Below the pieces are notes generated by a model. The model ran no database searches. It was not told where the DNA came from and worked only from the letters and a program-made list of their open reading frames with translations. From positions 1,674,001 to 1,738,000 of the forward strand of contig CAVYRG010000001.1 of the NCBI GenBank assembly GCA_963770915.1: a stretch of 64,000 nucleotides of DNA, in the 5' to 3' direction. This DNA comes from PALSA-270 sp963770915. GTDB lineage: Bacteria > Acidobacteriota > Terriglobia > Terriglobales > Acidobacteriaceae. Of the stretch, positions 1 through 8,041 are shown one piece after another (the first letter of the stretch is position 1; every line of letters starts with the position of its first letter). A program made the position numbers and the translations under genes.

Positions 1-101
1 CAGTTACCGAGATTCCCAGACAGCATACTTTGAGTGCGCCGCGGAAGAAAGAATCGCGAACCACCGGGGTAACAGTCACCCAGGGAACAGAAATGGCAAG
101 G
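1..101. other. Window edge, no gene recognised
   Basis: These bases lie downstream of the histidine kinase stop codon. I see no convincing coding frame, RNA gene or terminator hairpin here. The next gene of the neighbourhood, if any, is outside the window. Confidence 0.5.
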
Positions 102-1550
102 TCAGAACTTGCTTTGGGATGAGTGAGCCTGCAAACCATTCTGCCGAACTCGTGGGAGGGTAACGGTTACTCGGCAGCCCATTTTGTCGGTCCGGTTGAG
201 CAGCTCAAGAGATCCTCCGTGGGCTTCGGCGATTTGGCGGGAAAGAACCAGTCCGATGCCGCTGCCAGCGGGTTTGGTGGTATAGAACGGGACAAACACG
301 TTGCTGGGATTGAGGAGCCCGGGGCCGTTGTCATCGATGGTAAGGACCAGATCCTTTTCGGAGACGGTCCAACGCATGCAGACTTCGGGTTGAGCAGGCT
401 GGCGCGGTTGCTGGGCCTCCGCCGAGTGAGGCGGCTCCTGCGCGGCCTCCACGGCGTTGCGAACTAAGTTGATGAGCATGTGCTCAAGCTGGTCGGGATC
501 GGCCAGCAGCTCGATCTCAGGACCGGGAACGACAGTCACTGCCAGGTGGGTTTCCAGGGCAGCAACCCGGTGCGCGAGGGGAGCCAGTTCGATTTTGCGC
601 AGAGCCGGGGGCGGCATCTGCGCCAACTGCCGGTAGGCCTGCAGGAAGCGATTGAGCGAAGCGGCGCGGGTTTCGATGATAGCCAGCCCGCGCTCAAAAT
701 CCTGGCGCTGCGCGGAATCGAACGGAGCTTGAGAAATTTGCGCGTGTAGGCTACCGGCAATTGACTTGATGGGCGCCAGCGAATTGTTGAGTTCATGGCC
801 CAGAACGCGAATCAGGCGTTGCCATGCGCTGCGTTCTTCTTCGCGCAAGGGGCGGCTCACGTCGGAAAGAACGATAAGCGTGTGCGGCACGCCGTGCTGG
901 CGGAACGAGCTGCGACGTACCTGCCAGCGGGCGCTGGGGCTGCGGAAAGGCAGCGGAACCAGAGTTTCACTCTCCGCCGTGAGGCAGGGGCCAAGGCCGA
1001 TTTCCGCGGCGGTGCGCCCAAGCAGTCTTACCGACGGCTGATCCAGCAGACGCGCTCCGGCAGAGTTGATGAGCCGCAACGACTGAGTGGGGTCGAAGGC
1101 GAATAAAGGGACTTCCACTTCTTCCACCACGCGGCGCAGCAAGGCCGTGGCTTCAATCGCCTGAATCCGCTGGCCGGAGAGCAAGTCGGCCAAGGTATTC
1201 ACTTCCAGAGAAAGTTCGCCGAGCGCGTCCTCCGGAATCGCTCCCCGCGCGCGAAACGAGTAGTCCTCTTCGCGCAGCGACGCGACGACGTTGGAAAGAG
1301 TTTGCAGCGGGCGAGTCACTTGCTCCTGCAAGGCCGAGGCCAGCAGCCACCAGACAAACAACTCGATGAAGAAGACGGTGAGCTTGGACTCCAGCGCCCA
1401 GGGTTGAAACCAAAGCAGAACTCCGCTGACCACAAGGCCAGGCACAGCGACCAACAAGGAGAAGAGACTGACACGGCGCTCGTAGGGAACGCGGCGGCGT
1501 TTGGGTTTTGATCTGCCCAGGCGGCCAAACCCTGGCGGGCTAGAGCCCAT
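102..1550 (-). CDS. NtrY-type sensor histidine kinase
   Basis: A 482-residue membrane-bound histidine kinase. Two hydrophobic segments (about residues 28-48 and 56-74) are followed by a HAMP-like linker (about 75-130), a PAS-like domain (about 135-235), a HisKA domain with H-box GHELNNSLAP (predicted phospho-His252) and a HATPase domain with N box NLVRNAVEAA, G1 box DNGPGL and G2 box GSGIGL. The periplasmic loop between the two membrane helices is very short, so it probably senses a membrane or cytoplasmic cue. It overlaps the upstream response regulator gene by 11 nt and is the last gene of the efflux operon. It is therefore the likely cognate kinase of that regulator. The signal is unknown. 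Confidence 0.93.
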   Translation of the reverse strand: MGSSPPGFGRLGRSKPKRRRVPYERRVSLFSLLVAVPGLVVSGVLLWFQPWALESKLTVFFIELFVWWLLASALQEQVTRPLQTLSNVVASLREEDYSFRARGAIPEDALGELSLEVNTLADLLSGQRIQAIEATALLRRVVEEVEVPLFAFDPTQSLRLINSAGARLLDQPSVRLLGRTAAEIGLGPCLTAESETLVPLPFRSPSARWQVRRSSFRQHGVPHTLIVLSDVSRPLREEERSAWQRLIRVLGHELNNSLAPIKSIAGSLHAQISQAPFDSAQRQDFERGLAIIETRAASLNRFLQAYRQLAQMPPPALRKIELAPLAHRVAALETHLAVTVVPGPEIELLADPDQLEHMLINLVRNAVEAAQEPPHSAEAQQPRQPAQPEVCMRWTVSEKDLVLTIDDNGPGLLNPSNVFVPFYTTKPAGSGIGLVLSRQIAEAHGGSLELLNRTDKMGCRVTVTLPRVRQNGLQAHSSQSKF

Positions 1551-2976
1551 ATTTTTCCATCCGGCGGTAGAGCGCGCCGCGGCTGAGTCCCAAAGCTTCC
1601 GCTGCCTGGCTCACGTTGCCCTGGTGGCGCTGCAGAGCCTTGCGGATCAGAATGCTTTCCACCGCTTCCAGGCTGAGATCTTCGAGATTCTGGGTCTGCG
1701 GTCGCAGGCTCAAGCCTAAATCCGCGGGCTGGATTTCGCTGGTCCGGCACATCAAGACCGAGCGCTCCAGCGTGTGCTCGAGTTCGCGAACATTCCCGGG
1801 CCAGGAATATTGCAGCAGGAACTGCAGCGCGGTGGGATCAAAGCCCTGAATCGGCCGGCGATAACGCGTGGCATAGCGAGAGAGAAAATGCCCGGCCAGG
1901 GCGGGGATGTCTTCGCGCCGCTCGCGCAGCGCGGGCAGATGAATTTCCACCGTGTTGAGCCGGAACAACAGGTCTTCGCGAAACTCGCCGGAGGCGCAGG
2001 CGGCCGAGAGATCGGCGTTGGTGGCCGAAAGAATGCGCACATCCACATGGCGGCCGCGGGATGAGCCGACGCGTTCGATTTCGCCCGATTCGAGCACACG
2101 CAGCAACTTGGCTTGCTGGCGAAGCGGGATGTTGCCAATCTCATCCAGGAAAAGCGTGCCGCCGTCGGCGAGTTCGAAGCGGCCAATGCGATCGGTCCGG
2201 GCGTCGGTGAACGCGCCTTTGACATGGCCGAACAGCTCGCTTTCGAAGACGCCCTCAGATAAAGCGCCCGTGTTCACCGCTACCAGAGAACGGGATGCGC
2301 GGCCGGAAAGAGCATGCAGCGTGAGAGCTACCAGTTCTTTGCCCGTACCGTGCTCACCGGTAATCAGGACGTTGGCGTCGGAGGGGCCGACGCGGCTGAT
2401 GGTTTCTAGTACCGGTTGCATGGCTGGAGCGGCGGCGATGAACTCGGGCCGCCCCTCGGCGCGGAGCAGTCGGTTTTCGGCGGCCAGGCGTTCCGCTTCC
2501 CGCAGAGCGCGGTGCAACTCAATTTGCGTGCGCAAAATGGTCAGCAGCCGGTCGTTCTCCCACGGCTTCTGGATGAAGTCGCGCGCGCCCCGGCGCATGG
2601 CCTCGACGGCCAGCTCGACGTTGCCCCACGCGGTCATGACAATGACCGGCAGCGTGGAATCGAGCGCAACGATTTCCGAAAGCAGATCTAAACCTTCTTG
2701 CCCGGAAGTGGTGTCGCGGGTGTAATTCAGGTCAATGAGAAGAGCATCGTAGCTGCCGCAGGCAAGCGATTCGCGAACGAGCGCAGGCGAGCGCGCGGTT
2801 TCCACCTCGTAACCCTGCGGGCGCAGGAGAATTTCGAGGGCATCGAGAATGTGCTGCTGATCATCCGCCGCCAGAACGCGAGGCGGCAGTTCCTGCGTGC
2901 GCCGGACGGGCACGGCCAGCGCGGTCTCTCCCGGTTTGGCCGGAGCAGGCATCGTCGTCTCAAAAGGCCGGTTCAA
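1540..2976 (-). CDS. NtrC-family sigma-54-dependent response regulator
   Basis: A 478-residue activator with three parts. The receiver domain (about 33-150) has acidic pocket D38/D39, predicted phospho-Asp82 in LLIDLNYT and the conserved Lys in FIQKPW. The AAA+ sigma-54 interaction domain (about 175-400) has Walker A-like GEHGTGKE, the loop GAFTDA and Walker B GGTLFLDEIGN. The C-terminal Fis-type helix-turn-helix contains NVSQAAEALGLSRGALYRR. The sigma-54 contact loop reads GAFTDA instead of the canonical GAFTGA. The start overlaps the tolC stop by 4 nt (ATGA) and the stop overlaps the kinase start. A sigma-54-type promoter with tandem dyad sites lies upstream of the first gene of this operon (27334-27457), so autoregulation of the efflux genes is the natural inference. 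Confidence 0.95.
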   Translation of the reverse strand: MNRPFETTMPAPAKPGETALAVPVRRTQELPPRVLAADDQQHILDALEILLRPQGYEVETARSPALVRESLACGSYDALLIDLNYTRDTTSGQEGLDLLSEIVALDSTLPVIVMTAWGNVELAVEAMRRGARDFIQKPWENDRLLTILRTQIELHRALREAERLAAENRLLRAEGRPEFIAAAPAMQPVLETISRVGPSDANVLITGEHGTGKELVALTLHALSGRASRSLVAVNTGALSEGVFESELFGHVKGAFTDARTDRIGRFELADGGTLFLDEIGNIPLRQQAKLLRVLESGEIERVGSSRGRHVDVRILSATNADLSAACASGEFREDLLFRLNTVEIHLPALRERREDIPALAGHFLSRYATRYRRPIQGFDPTALQFLLQYSWPGNVRELEHTLERSVLMCRTSEIQPADLGLSLRPQTQNLEDLSLEAVESILIRKALQRHQGNVSQAAEALGLSRGALYRRMEKYGL

Positions 2977-4859
2977 GGAGCCGGGCTGCTGATTGTACCC
3001 GTTATCGCATCCTGAATCTTGATCCCATTATGTTCCAAAGTCGCCCCGGTGGTACGGTCAAGTTCGACTTTGGCCTTTTCGTACGTGGTCATGGCGGTGA
3101 CGAGGTCCTGCTCGGCGAGGGCCAGGTCCTGCCGCGCGCTTAGAGTCTGGTAGTTCGAGCCGGCCCCCAGGGTTTGTTCCTTCTGGGTGATTTCGAATGT
3201 CCGCTGCGCCAGGTCGCGCGCCTTGCCGGCCGCGTCAACGCGCGCGCGGCTTTGCTCGAGCGCATACTGCGCGTTGCGGACCTCGATGCGAATCTGCTTT
3301 TTGAGTTGTTCCTGGCGCAGCTCGGCCTGGCGGTATTCGAGTTCAGAGCGGAACTGGTCGGCTTTCGCCACACGATTGCGCAGCGGAATATTCAGGTTCA
3401 GGCCGACGAAATAATCGGGAGAGGAGTTGTTGAAGGTGTGCTGCAGCGCGCCCCCGAAATCTGTGGGCACGGCGGACGTGCTGCTTCCCGTGAAAGCGGG
3501 GTTCAGATCGCCGGCGAGGCCGGCTCCTCCATAGAAAGCCTCCGCCGAAAGAGTGGGCAGCAAGGCGTTCCGGGCAGCCTTGCGGCTGATCTGGCGGTTC
3601 TCCAGGTCCACGGCGGATTCGTACAGCTCCGGGCGGTCGCGCAACGCCGAGGCAATCAAATCTTGAAGCGGCTGGGACTCCGGCGTTTCTTCGACTTGCA
3701 TCGGATCGGTCGGCACCACCGGCATCTGCTCGAACACGGGATCGTCGAGGCTTTTGGTCAAAGCATTCTTGATCAGCGACTCCTGCAGCTCCAGGTTGGT
3801 GCGGGCGACCGTGAGGTCCTGCTCGCGCTTGGAGACTTCCGCTTCGGCGCGCATTACGTCCATCGCAGGAATAGCCTGGAGCTGTAGCTGTTTTCGGTCG
3901 TTGTCGAGCGTCTGCTGGGCGAATTCCAAAGACTGCTCCGTCACCCGGGATTGCTGATACGCGCTCACCATATCCCAGTAAATGTTTTCGATCTGGGTGA
4001 TGGTTTCGATGACCTGATCCTTGAAGGCGGCGTCGGAGATCTTCTTGTTGTTTTTGGCGATGCGGAGATAACGCAGGTTGGGAGCAAATCCGAAACCGGC
4101 GAGAAGCTGTTGCTGCAAGGTAACCCGGAACTGCGAGTTCAGCACGGGCGAAAGATTCGTGAATACGCTGTTGGTGGTCTGGCGGTCATTGTTAAACGAA
4201 AAGGAGAACGTGGTTCCGGTAGGAAATGCCTGAAAGTAATTGAGGTTGAATTGTCCGGTGTTGGTTTGCAGCGTCGGCACACCATTGAGTTGTAGGTTCG
4301 AAAGCGGAATGGTCTGGTGCTCTTCCCCGCCATTGGCGCTAATACTCGGATCGTAGGGGCTGACGTTGGTTCCCGTCCCCAACGTCGATTGCACCAGCCC
4401 GGAAGCGCCCGCGCCCGCGCCCCCGGCGCCGCCGGTAGTTCCGCCCGCGCCCGCACCGGGAGCGCCGGCGCCTAGCCCGCCAACCCCGCCGCCCGGCGTA
4501 CCCTGCACCACTCCGGTGTTGACGCCGCGAAAGAGACCGCCAGCGCGGGTGCGCAGAATGTCGGTGTCGGCGATCGGCATATTGTAGCGCGCGATGGCTA
4601 GGTCGAGATTGTTTTCCAGGGCGAGGTCGATGGTGTCTTTCAATGAAAGGTAGAGCTTGCCATCGCGGATGAGCTGGTCCAGGCGCGGCGAGTTCGCCAG
4701 CTGAGGCTCCGGGACCGTTGTCGGCGAATATGCGCTAATGGGATTGCGCGATTTTGGCATCTCCAGCCGGAACGACTGTGCCGCCTGGGCAAACGAAAGT
4801 ATAGCTCCAGGCATAAGACTGAGCGCAATCAGACACAGCGTGGATATGGCCCTCTTCAT
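2973..4859 (-). CDS. TolC-family outer-membrane efflux channel
   Basis: A 628-residue outer-membrane factor for tripartite efflux. It has an N-terminal signal peptide (MKRAISTLCLIALSLMPG, cleaved near AQA). Two long alpha-helical, coiled-coil-prone OEP repeats follow, with the usual Q/E/A-rich pattern (for example RVTEQSLEFAQQTLDNDRKQL and LAEQDLVTAMTTYEKAKVELD). It is longer than typical TolC proteins (about 450-500 residues), mainly because of a Gly/Ala-rich stretch at about residues 110-165. The start overlaps the preceding ATPase gene by 4 nt and the stop overlaps the response regulator start by 4 nt, so translational coupling is likely. It would connect the MacB-like inner-membrane permeases and HlyD adaptor encoded upstream to the outside of the cell. 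Confidence 0.93.
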   Translation of the reverse strand: MKRAISTLCLIALSLMPGAILSFAQAAQSFRLEMPKSRNPISAYSPTTVPEPQLANSPRLDQLIRDGKLYLSLKDTIDLALENNLDLAIARYNMPIADTDILRTRAGGLFRGVNTGVVQGTPGGGVGGLGAGAPGAGAGGTTGGAGGAGAGASGLVQSTLGTGTNVSPYDPSISANGGEEHQTIPLSNLQLNGVPTLQTNTGQFNLNYFQAFPTGTTFSFSFNNDRQTTNSVFTNLSPVLNSQFRVTLQQQLLAGFGFAPNLRYLRIAKNNKKISDAAFKDQVIETITQIENIYWDMVSAYQQSRVTEQSLEFAQQTLDNDRKQLQLQAIPAMDVMRAEAEVSKREQDLTVARTNLELQESLIKNALTKSLDDPVFEQMPVVPTDPMQVEETPESQPLQDLIASALRDRPELYESAVDLENRQISRKAARNALLPTLSAEAFYGGAGLAGDLNPAFTGSSTSAVPTDFGGALQHTFNNSSPDYFVGLNLNIPLRNRVAKADQFRSELEYRQAELRQEQLKKQIRIEVRNAQYALEQSRARVDAAGKARDLAQRTFEITQKEQTLGAGSNYQTLSARQDLALAEQDLVTAMTTYEKAKVELDRTTGATLEHNGIKIQDAITGTISSPAP

Positions 4860-5563
4860 CGGGTAGCCGCCTCGTACGGTTGGAGCGCCGGATTGCTGGT
4901 GTCGCCGACCAGCCAGCCGTCGCGCAGTTGCAGGGTGCGGCTTCCGTAGGCCGCGTTGGTTTCCGAGTGCGTCACCTGCACGATGGTTGTGCCTTGCTGG
5001 TTCAGCCCGCGAAACATTTCCATGATCTCTTTAGCCTGCTCGGAGTGAAGATTGCCGGTGGGCTCATCGGCCAACAGCAACGCGGGCTTGTGAATGACTG
5101 CGCGCGCGATTCCGACCAACTGCTGCTGTCCCCCGGAAAGCTGGTTGGGATAGAGGTCTTTTTTGGCGACCATCTGAAAGCGATCCAGCACATCCGCCAC
5201 CATGCCCTGGCGCTGATGGCGCGGCAGGTCTTTATAAGAAAGCGGCAGATCGATGTTCTCCTGCACGGTGAGATCGTCGAGCAGGTGGTAGCTCTGGAAC
5301 ACAACGCCGACGTTGCGCTTGGCCAGTTCGGCACGCTGCTTCCGCTTCATCTGATGAGCAGCCTCTTCGCGGAACCAGTACTCGCCGGCCCAACCGTCAT
5401 CGAGCAGGGCAAGGACATTGAGCAAGGAAGACTTCCCTGCCCCCGATGGGCCCATCACCGTCACGAATTCGCCTTGTTCAATCTTCAGATTGACGCGTCG
5501 TAAAACCCACGTCTGCCCCGCCGGAGTCTTGTAACTGCGTTCGATGTTCTTGAGTTCAATCAT
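4856..5563 (-). CDS. ABC transporter ATPase, MacB/LolD type (distal copy)
   Basis: A 235-residue nucleotide-binding subunit. Visible are Walker A GPSGAGKSS (about 38-46), a Q-loop region (VVFQSYHLLDDL), signature LSGGQQQLVG, Walker B LLLADEPTGNL and the switch His in VTHSE. In the signature the usual Arg of QQQRV is Leu, and the Walker A ends KSS rather than KST; both may be tolerated. A strong ribosome-binding site (AAGGGAG) lies just before the ATG. It follows the eighth permease gene by 27 nt and overlaps tolC by 4 nt. A second ATPase gene sits at the other end of the permease array, so either could energise the permeases. Confidence 0.94.
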   Translation of the reverse strand: MIELKNIERSYKTPAGQTWVLRRVNLKIEQGEFVTVMGPSGAGKSSLLNVLALLDDGWAGEYWFREEAAHQMKRKQRAELAKRNVGVVFQSYHLLDDLTVQENIDLPLSYKDLPRHQRQGMVADVLDRFQMVAKKDLYPNQLSGGQQQLVGIARAVIHKPALLLADEPTGNLHSEQAKEIMEMFRGLNQQGTTIVQVTHSETNAAYGSRTLQLRDGWLVGDTSNPALQPYEAATR

Positions 5564-5590
5564 TAGTGCTCCCTTGTAAAGTATGTTCCC

Positions 5591-8026
5591 TCACTCGTAC
5601 CGCAGCGCCACCATGGGGTCGACTTTCGTGGCACGTTGCGCAGGGAAATAGCAGGCCAGCAGAGCCGAGGCCAGCAGCAGGATCGAAACTGCGCCGAAGG
5701 CGGCAAGGTCGATCGTGCCCACTCCGTACAACGTGCTTTTTATGGCACGCCCGACGAAGAATGCGCCTCCCAAACCCAGGCCGAGGCCGATGAGCGCCAG
5801 CACCACGCCTTCCTTCAAAATCAAAGCCAGCACCTGCCCGCGATCCGCGCCCAGCGCCATGCGCAGGCCGATCTCGTGGGTGCGTTGCGCGACCGAAAAG
5901 GCCATCACGCCGTAAATGCCAACCGCCGCCAGCAGCAGCGCAACCGCGGCAAGAATTCCGAACAGCACCGTGACTGACCGGTCTTCGAGGAAGTCTTGGT
6001 CGACGAGTTGATCCATCGTTTGCACCCCGTCCATTGGCAAATCCGGATCCATGGATGTGATGATCGCCCCGACGCTCTTGCGAATTCCCTCTGGGTCGCC
6101 ACTGGTGCGAACCGCGACATCGACCTGCGGCCATGGAGCTTGATAAAACGGCACATCGATTTCCGGATCCCGATTCCGTGGCCCTTCCATCCGGACATCA
6201 TGGAAGACACCGACAATTTCCCACTCCTGCTGCGGGCCCGGCTTGTTTGCGCCGGGAAGCACCTGTGGAATCAGAAGACGCTGTCCAATGGGATCAGCTC
6301 CGGAAAAGAAGTGGCTGGCGAAAAACTCGCTGACGATCGCAACCCGCGGGCTGTCGGCCGTGTCTGCCTCGGTGAAGGTGCGGCCCTTGAGCAGCCGGAT
6401 TCCGAAGCTCTTGTAGTACTCCGGCGTCGTCATCATGAAAATGGCGGCGTTCGCTCTGCTGTTCTTGTCGTGTGGCGGCTGGCCGACGATGTCGAAGGGC
6501 AAGTAGAACCCAAAGTCGCCCAGCGGCGTGCCGGTTGCTACGCTGGCCTGGGTCACTCCAGGAAGCGCGTGCAACCGATCGAGCAGTTGCCGATAGAAGG
6601 AAACGATCTGCTCAGGTTGCGAGAAGTTTTTCGTCGGCTTCGGAAGGCCGAAGGTCAGAATGTGATCGGTGCGAACCCCGAGATCTTCCCGCGTCAGGTT
6701 CCAGAAACTGTGGATGGCCAGCCCGGCGCCCGCGAGCAGGGCCAGCGCGAGGCCGAATTCCGAAATCACCAGCCCGCGCCGCAGCAGGTGATGGCCGCTG
6801 CCGGTTCCACTGCGTCCGCCTTCTTTTAGAGTTTCATTGATGTTCACACCGGAGGCTCGCCAAGCCGGCGCGCATCCGAACAGAACCCCGCAAAGCACAG
6901 CGCAGAGCACCGTGAAACCGAGCACCGGCAGGCTGAGCCGAATATCGGCCTCCGAAGGCAAGCTCAACCCCATGCCGGAGAGCAAAGTCTTGATCAGAGT
7001 TTGCAGCATGAGTTCCGCCACACCGATGCCCGCCAAACCGCCCAGTAGCGACAGCACCAGGCTTTCCGTGAGGAATTGCAGGAAGACCCGCGCGCGCGTC
7101 GCGCCCAGCGAAGCCCGCACCGCGACTTCTTTTAAGCGCGTGGTGGATTTTGCCAGCAGCAAATTGGCGACGTTCGCGCAGGCAATCAAGAGCACGAAGC
7201 CCACAGCCCCCAGCAACGCCCACAAGGTGTTTTGGGTGCGCTGCTCAAACCAGTAGTTGCGCAGCGGGACAACCCTCGCTCCCCTACCCTTATTCGTCTC
7301 GGGGTAGTCCTTGGCAAGGCGCGCCGCGATGACCTCCATATCCGCGCTGGCTTCGGCCAACGAAACCCCCGGCTTCAGCCGGCCGGCGATGATGAGCCTG
7401 TGGTCTTCGCGATTGATCTGCTCCGGCTTGAAAGCCATCGGAACCAGGAATTCCACCTGCATGCGATCGGGCGCGCCCGGCGCCAGCACGCCGACCACGG
7501 TGTGCGGCACCTGATTGATGCGGATCGATTTGCCGATGATGTTGGGGTCGGCGCCCATGCGCTCCCAGGAGGCATGCGGAAGGATGACTTCATGGTCCTT
7601 GCCGGGCTGGCCTTCCTCGGGAAGAAAATCGCGGCCCATGAAAAACTTGACGCCAATCATGCTGTACCAGCCGGGGCCGGTCGTCATGCCCCGCACCTGC
7701 TGGGGGCGGTCTTCGGTTGCCATGTTGAAGCTGCCGGCAGTCCAGGCGATCATCGATTGAAATGTTTTGTTCTGCTTCTTCCAGTCGAGATAATCGTCGA
7801 CTGAAACATTGGCGTCGTGGCCGCGCACGCGCGACCAAACCAGAACCAACTGGTCCGGGTTGGGATAGGGAAGGGGCGCGAGCATGGTCGCGTAGACCAC
7901 GCTGAAGATGGCGGTGGTCGCCCCGATGCCGAGGGCCAAAGTGATGATCGCCACCGCAGTAAAGCCGGGGCTTTTACGCAGGAGGCGCAAAGCAAAGCGA
8001 AAGTTTTGAACCAGCATCGTTTTCAT
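5591..8026 (-). CDS. ADOP-type ABC permease, array position 8 in transcription order
   Basis: An 811-residue inner-membrane permease built as two MacB/FtsX-like halves. Each half has one N-terminal helix, a periplasmic MacB-PCD-like domain of about 220 residues and three FtsX helices; eight transmembrane segments are expected in all. The first helix lies in AVAIITLALGIGATTAIFSV and the protein ends in KVDPMVALRYE. The variant FPAQRATKVD near the C-terminus, and phrases such as QPEQIV-FYRQLL, are shared only with the copy at 12986-15412, which suggests these two are sisters. The ribosome-binding site GGGGAGA lies 15 nt after the previous gene's stop. Substrates are unknown; MacB relatives export peptides, macrolides or lipids. 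Confidence 0.92.
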   Translation of the reverse strand: MKTMLVQNFRFALRLLRKSPGFTAVAIITLALGIGATTAIFSVVYATMLAPLPYPNPDQLVLVWSRVRGHDANVSVDDYLDWKKQNKTFQSMIAWTAGSFNMATEDRPQQVRGMTTGPGWYSMIGVKFFMGRDFLPEEGQPGKDHEVILPHASWERMGADPNIIGKSIRINQVPHTVVGVLAPGAPDRMQVEFLVPMAFKPEQINREDHRLIIAGRLKPGVSLAEASADMEVIAARLAKDYPETNKGRGARVVPLRNYWFEQRTQNTLWALLGAVGFVLLIACANVANLLLAKSTTRLKEVAVRASLGATRARVFLQFLTESLVLSLLGGLAGIGVAELMLQTLIKTLLSGMGLSLPSEADIRLSLPVLGFTVLCAVLCGVLFGCAPAWRASGVNINETLKEGGRSGTGSGHHLLRRGLVISEFGLALALLAGAGLAIHSFWNLTREDLGVRTDHILTFGLPKPTKNFSQPEQIVSFYRQLLDRLHALPGVTQASVATGTPLGDFGFYLPFDIVGQPPHDKNSRANAAIFMMTTPEYYKSFGIRLLKGRTFTEADTADSPRVAIVSEFFASHFFSGADPIGQRLLIPQVLPGANKPGPQQEWEIVGVFHDVRMEGPRNRDPEIDVPFYQAPWPQVDVAVRTSGDPEGIRKSVGAIITSMDPDLPMDGVQTMDQLVDQDFLEDRSVTVLFGILAAVALLLAAVGIYGVMAFSVAQRTHEIGLRMALGADRGQVLALILKEGVVLALIGLGLGLGGAFFVGRAIKSTLYGVGTIDLAAFGAVSILLLASALLACYFPAQRATKVDPMVALRYE

Positions 8027-8041
8027 TGCCGTCTCCCCTCT

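Noticed and set aside
1952..2725. 257-codon plus-strand open frame opposite the response regulator
   Set aside because: Ser/Arg-rich shadow; the regulator on the minus strand explains the region.
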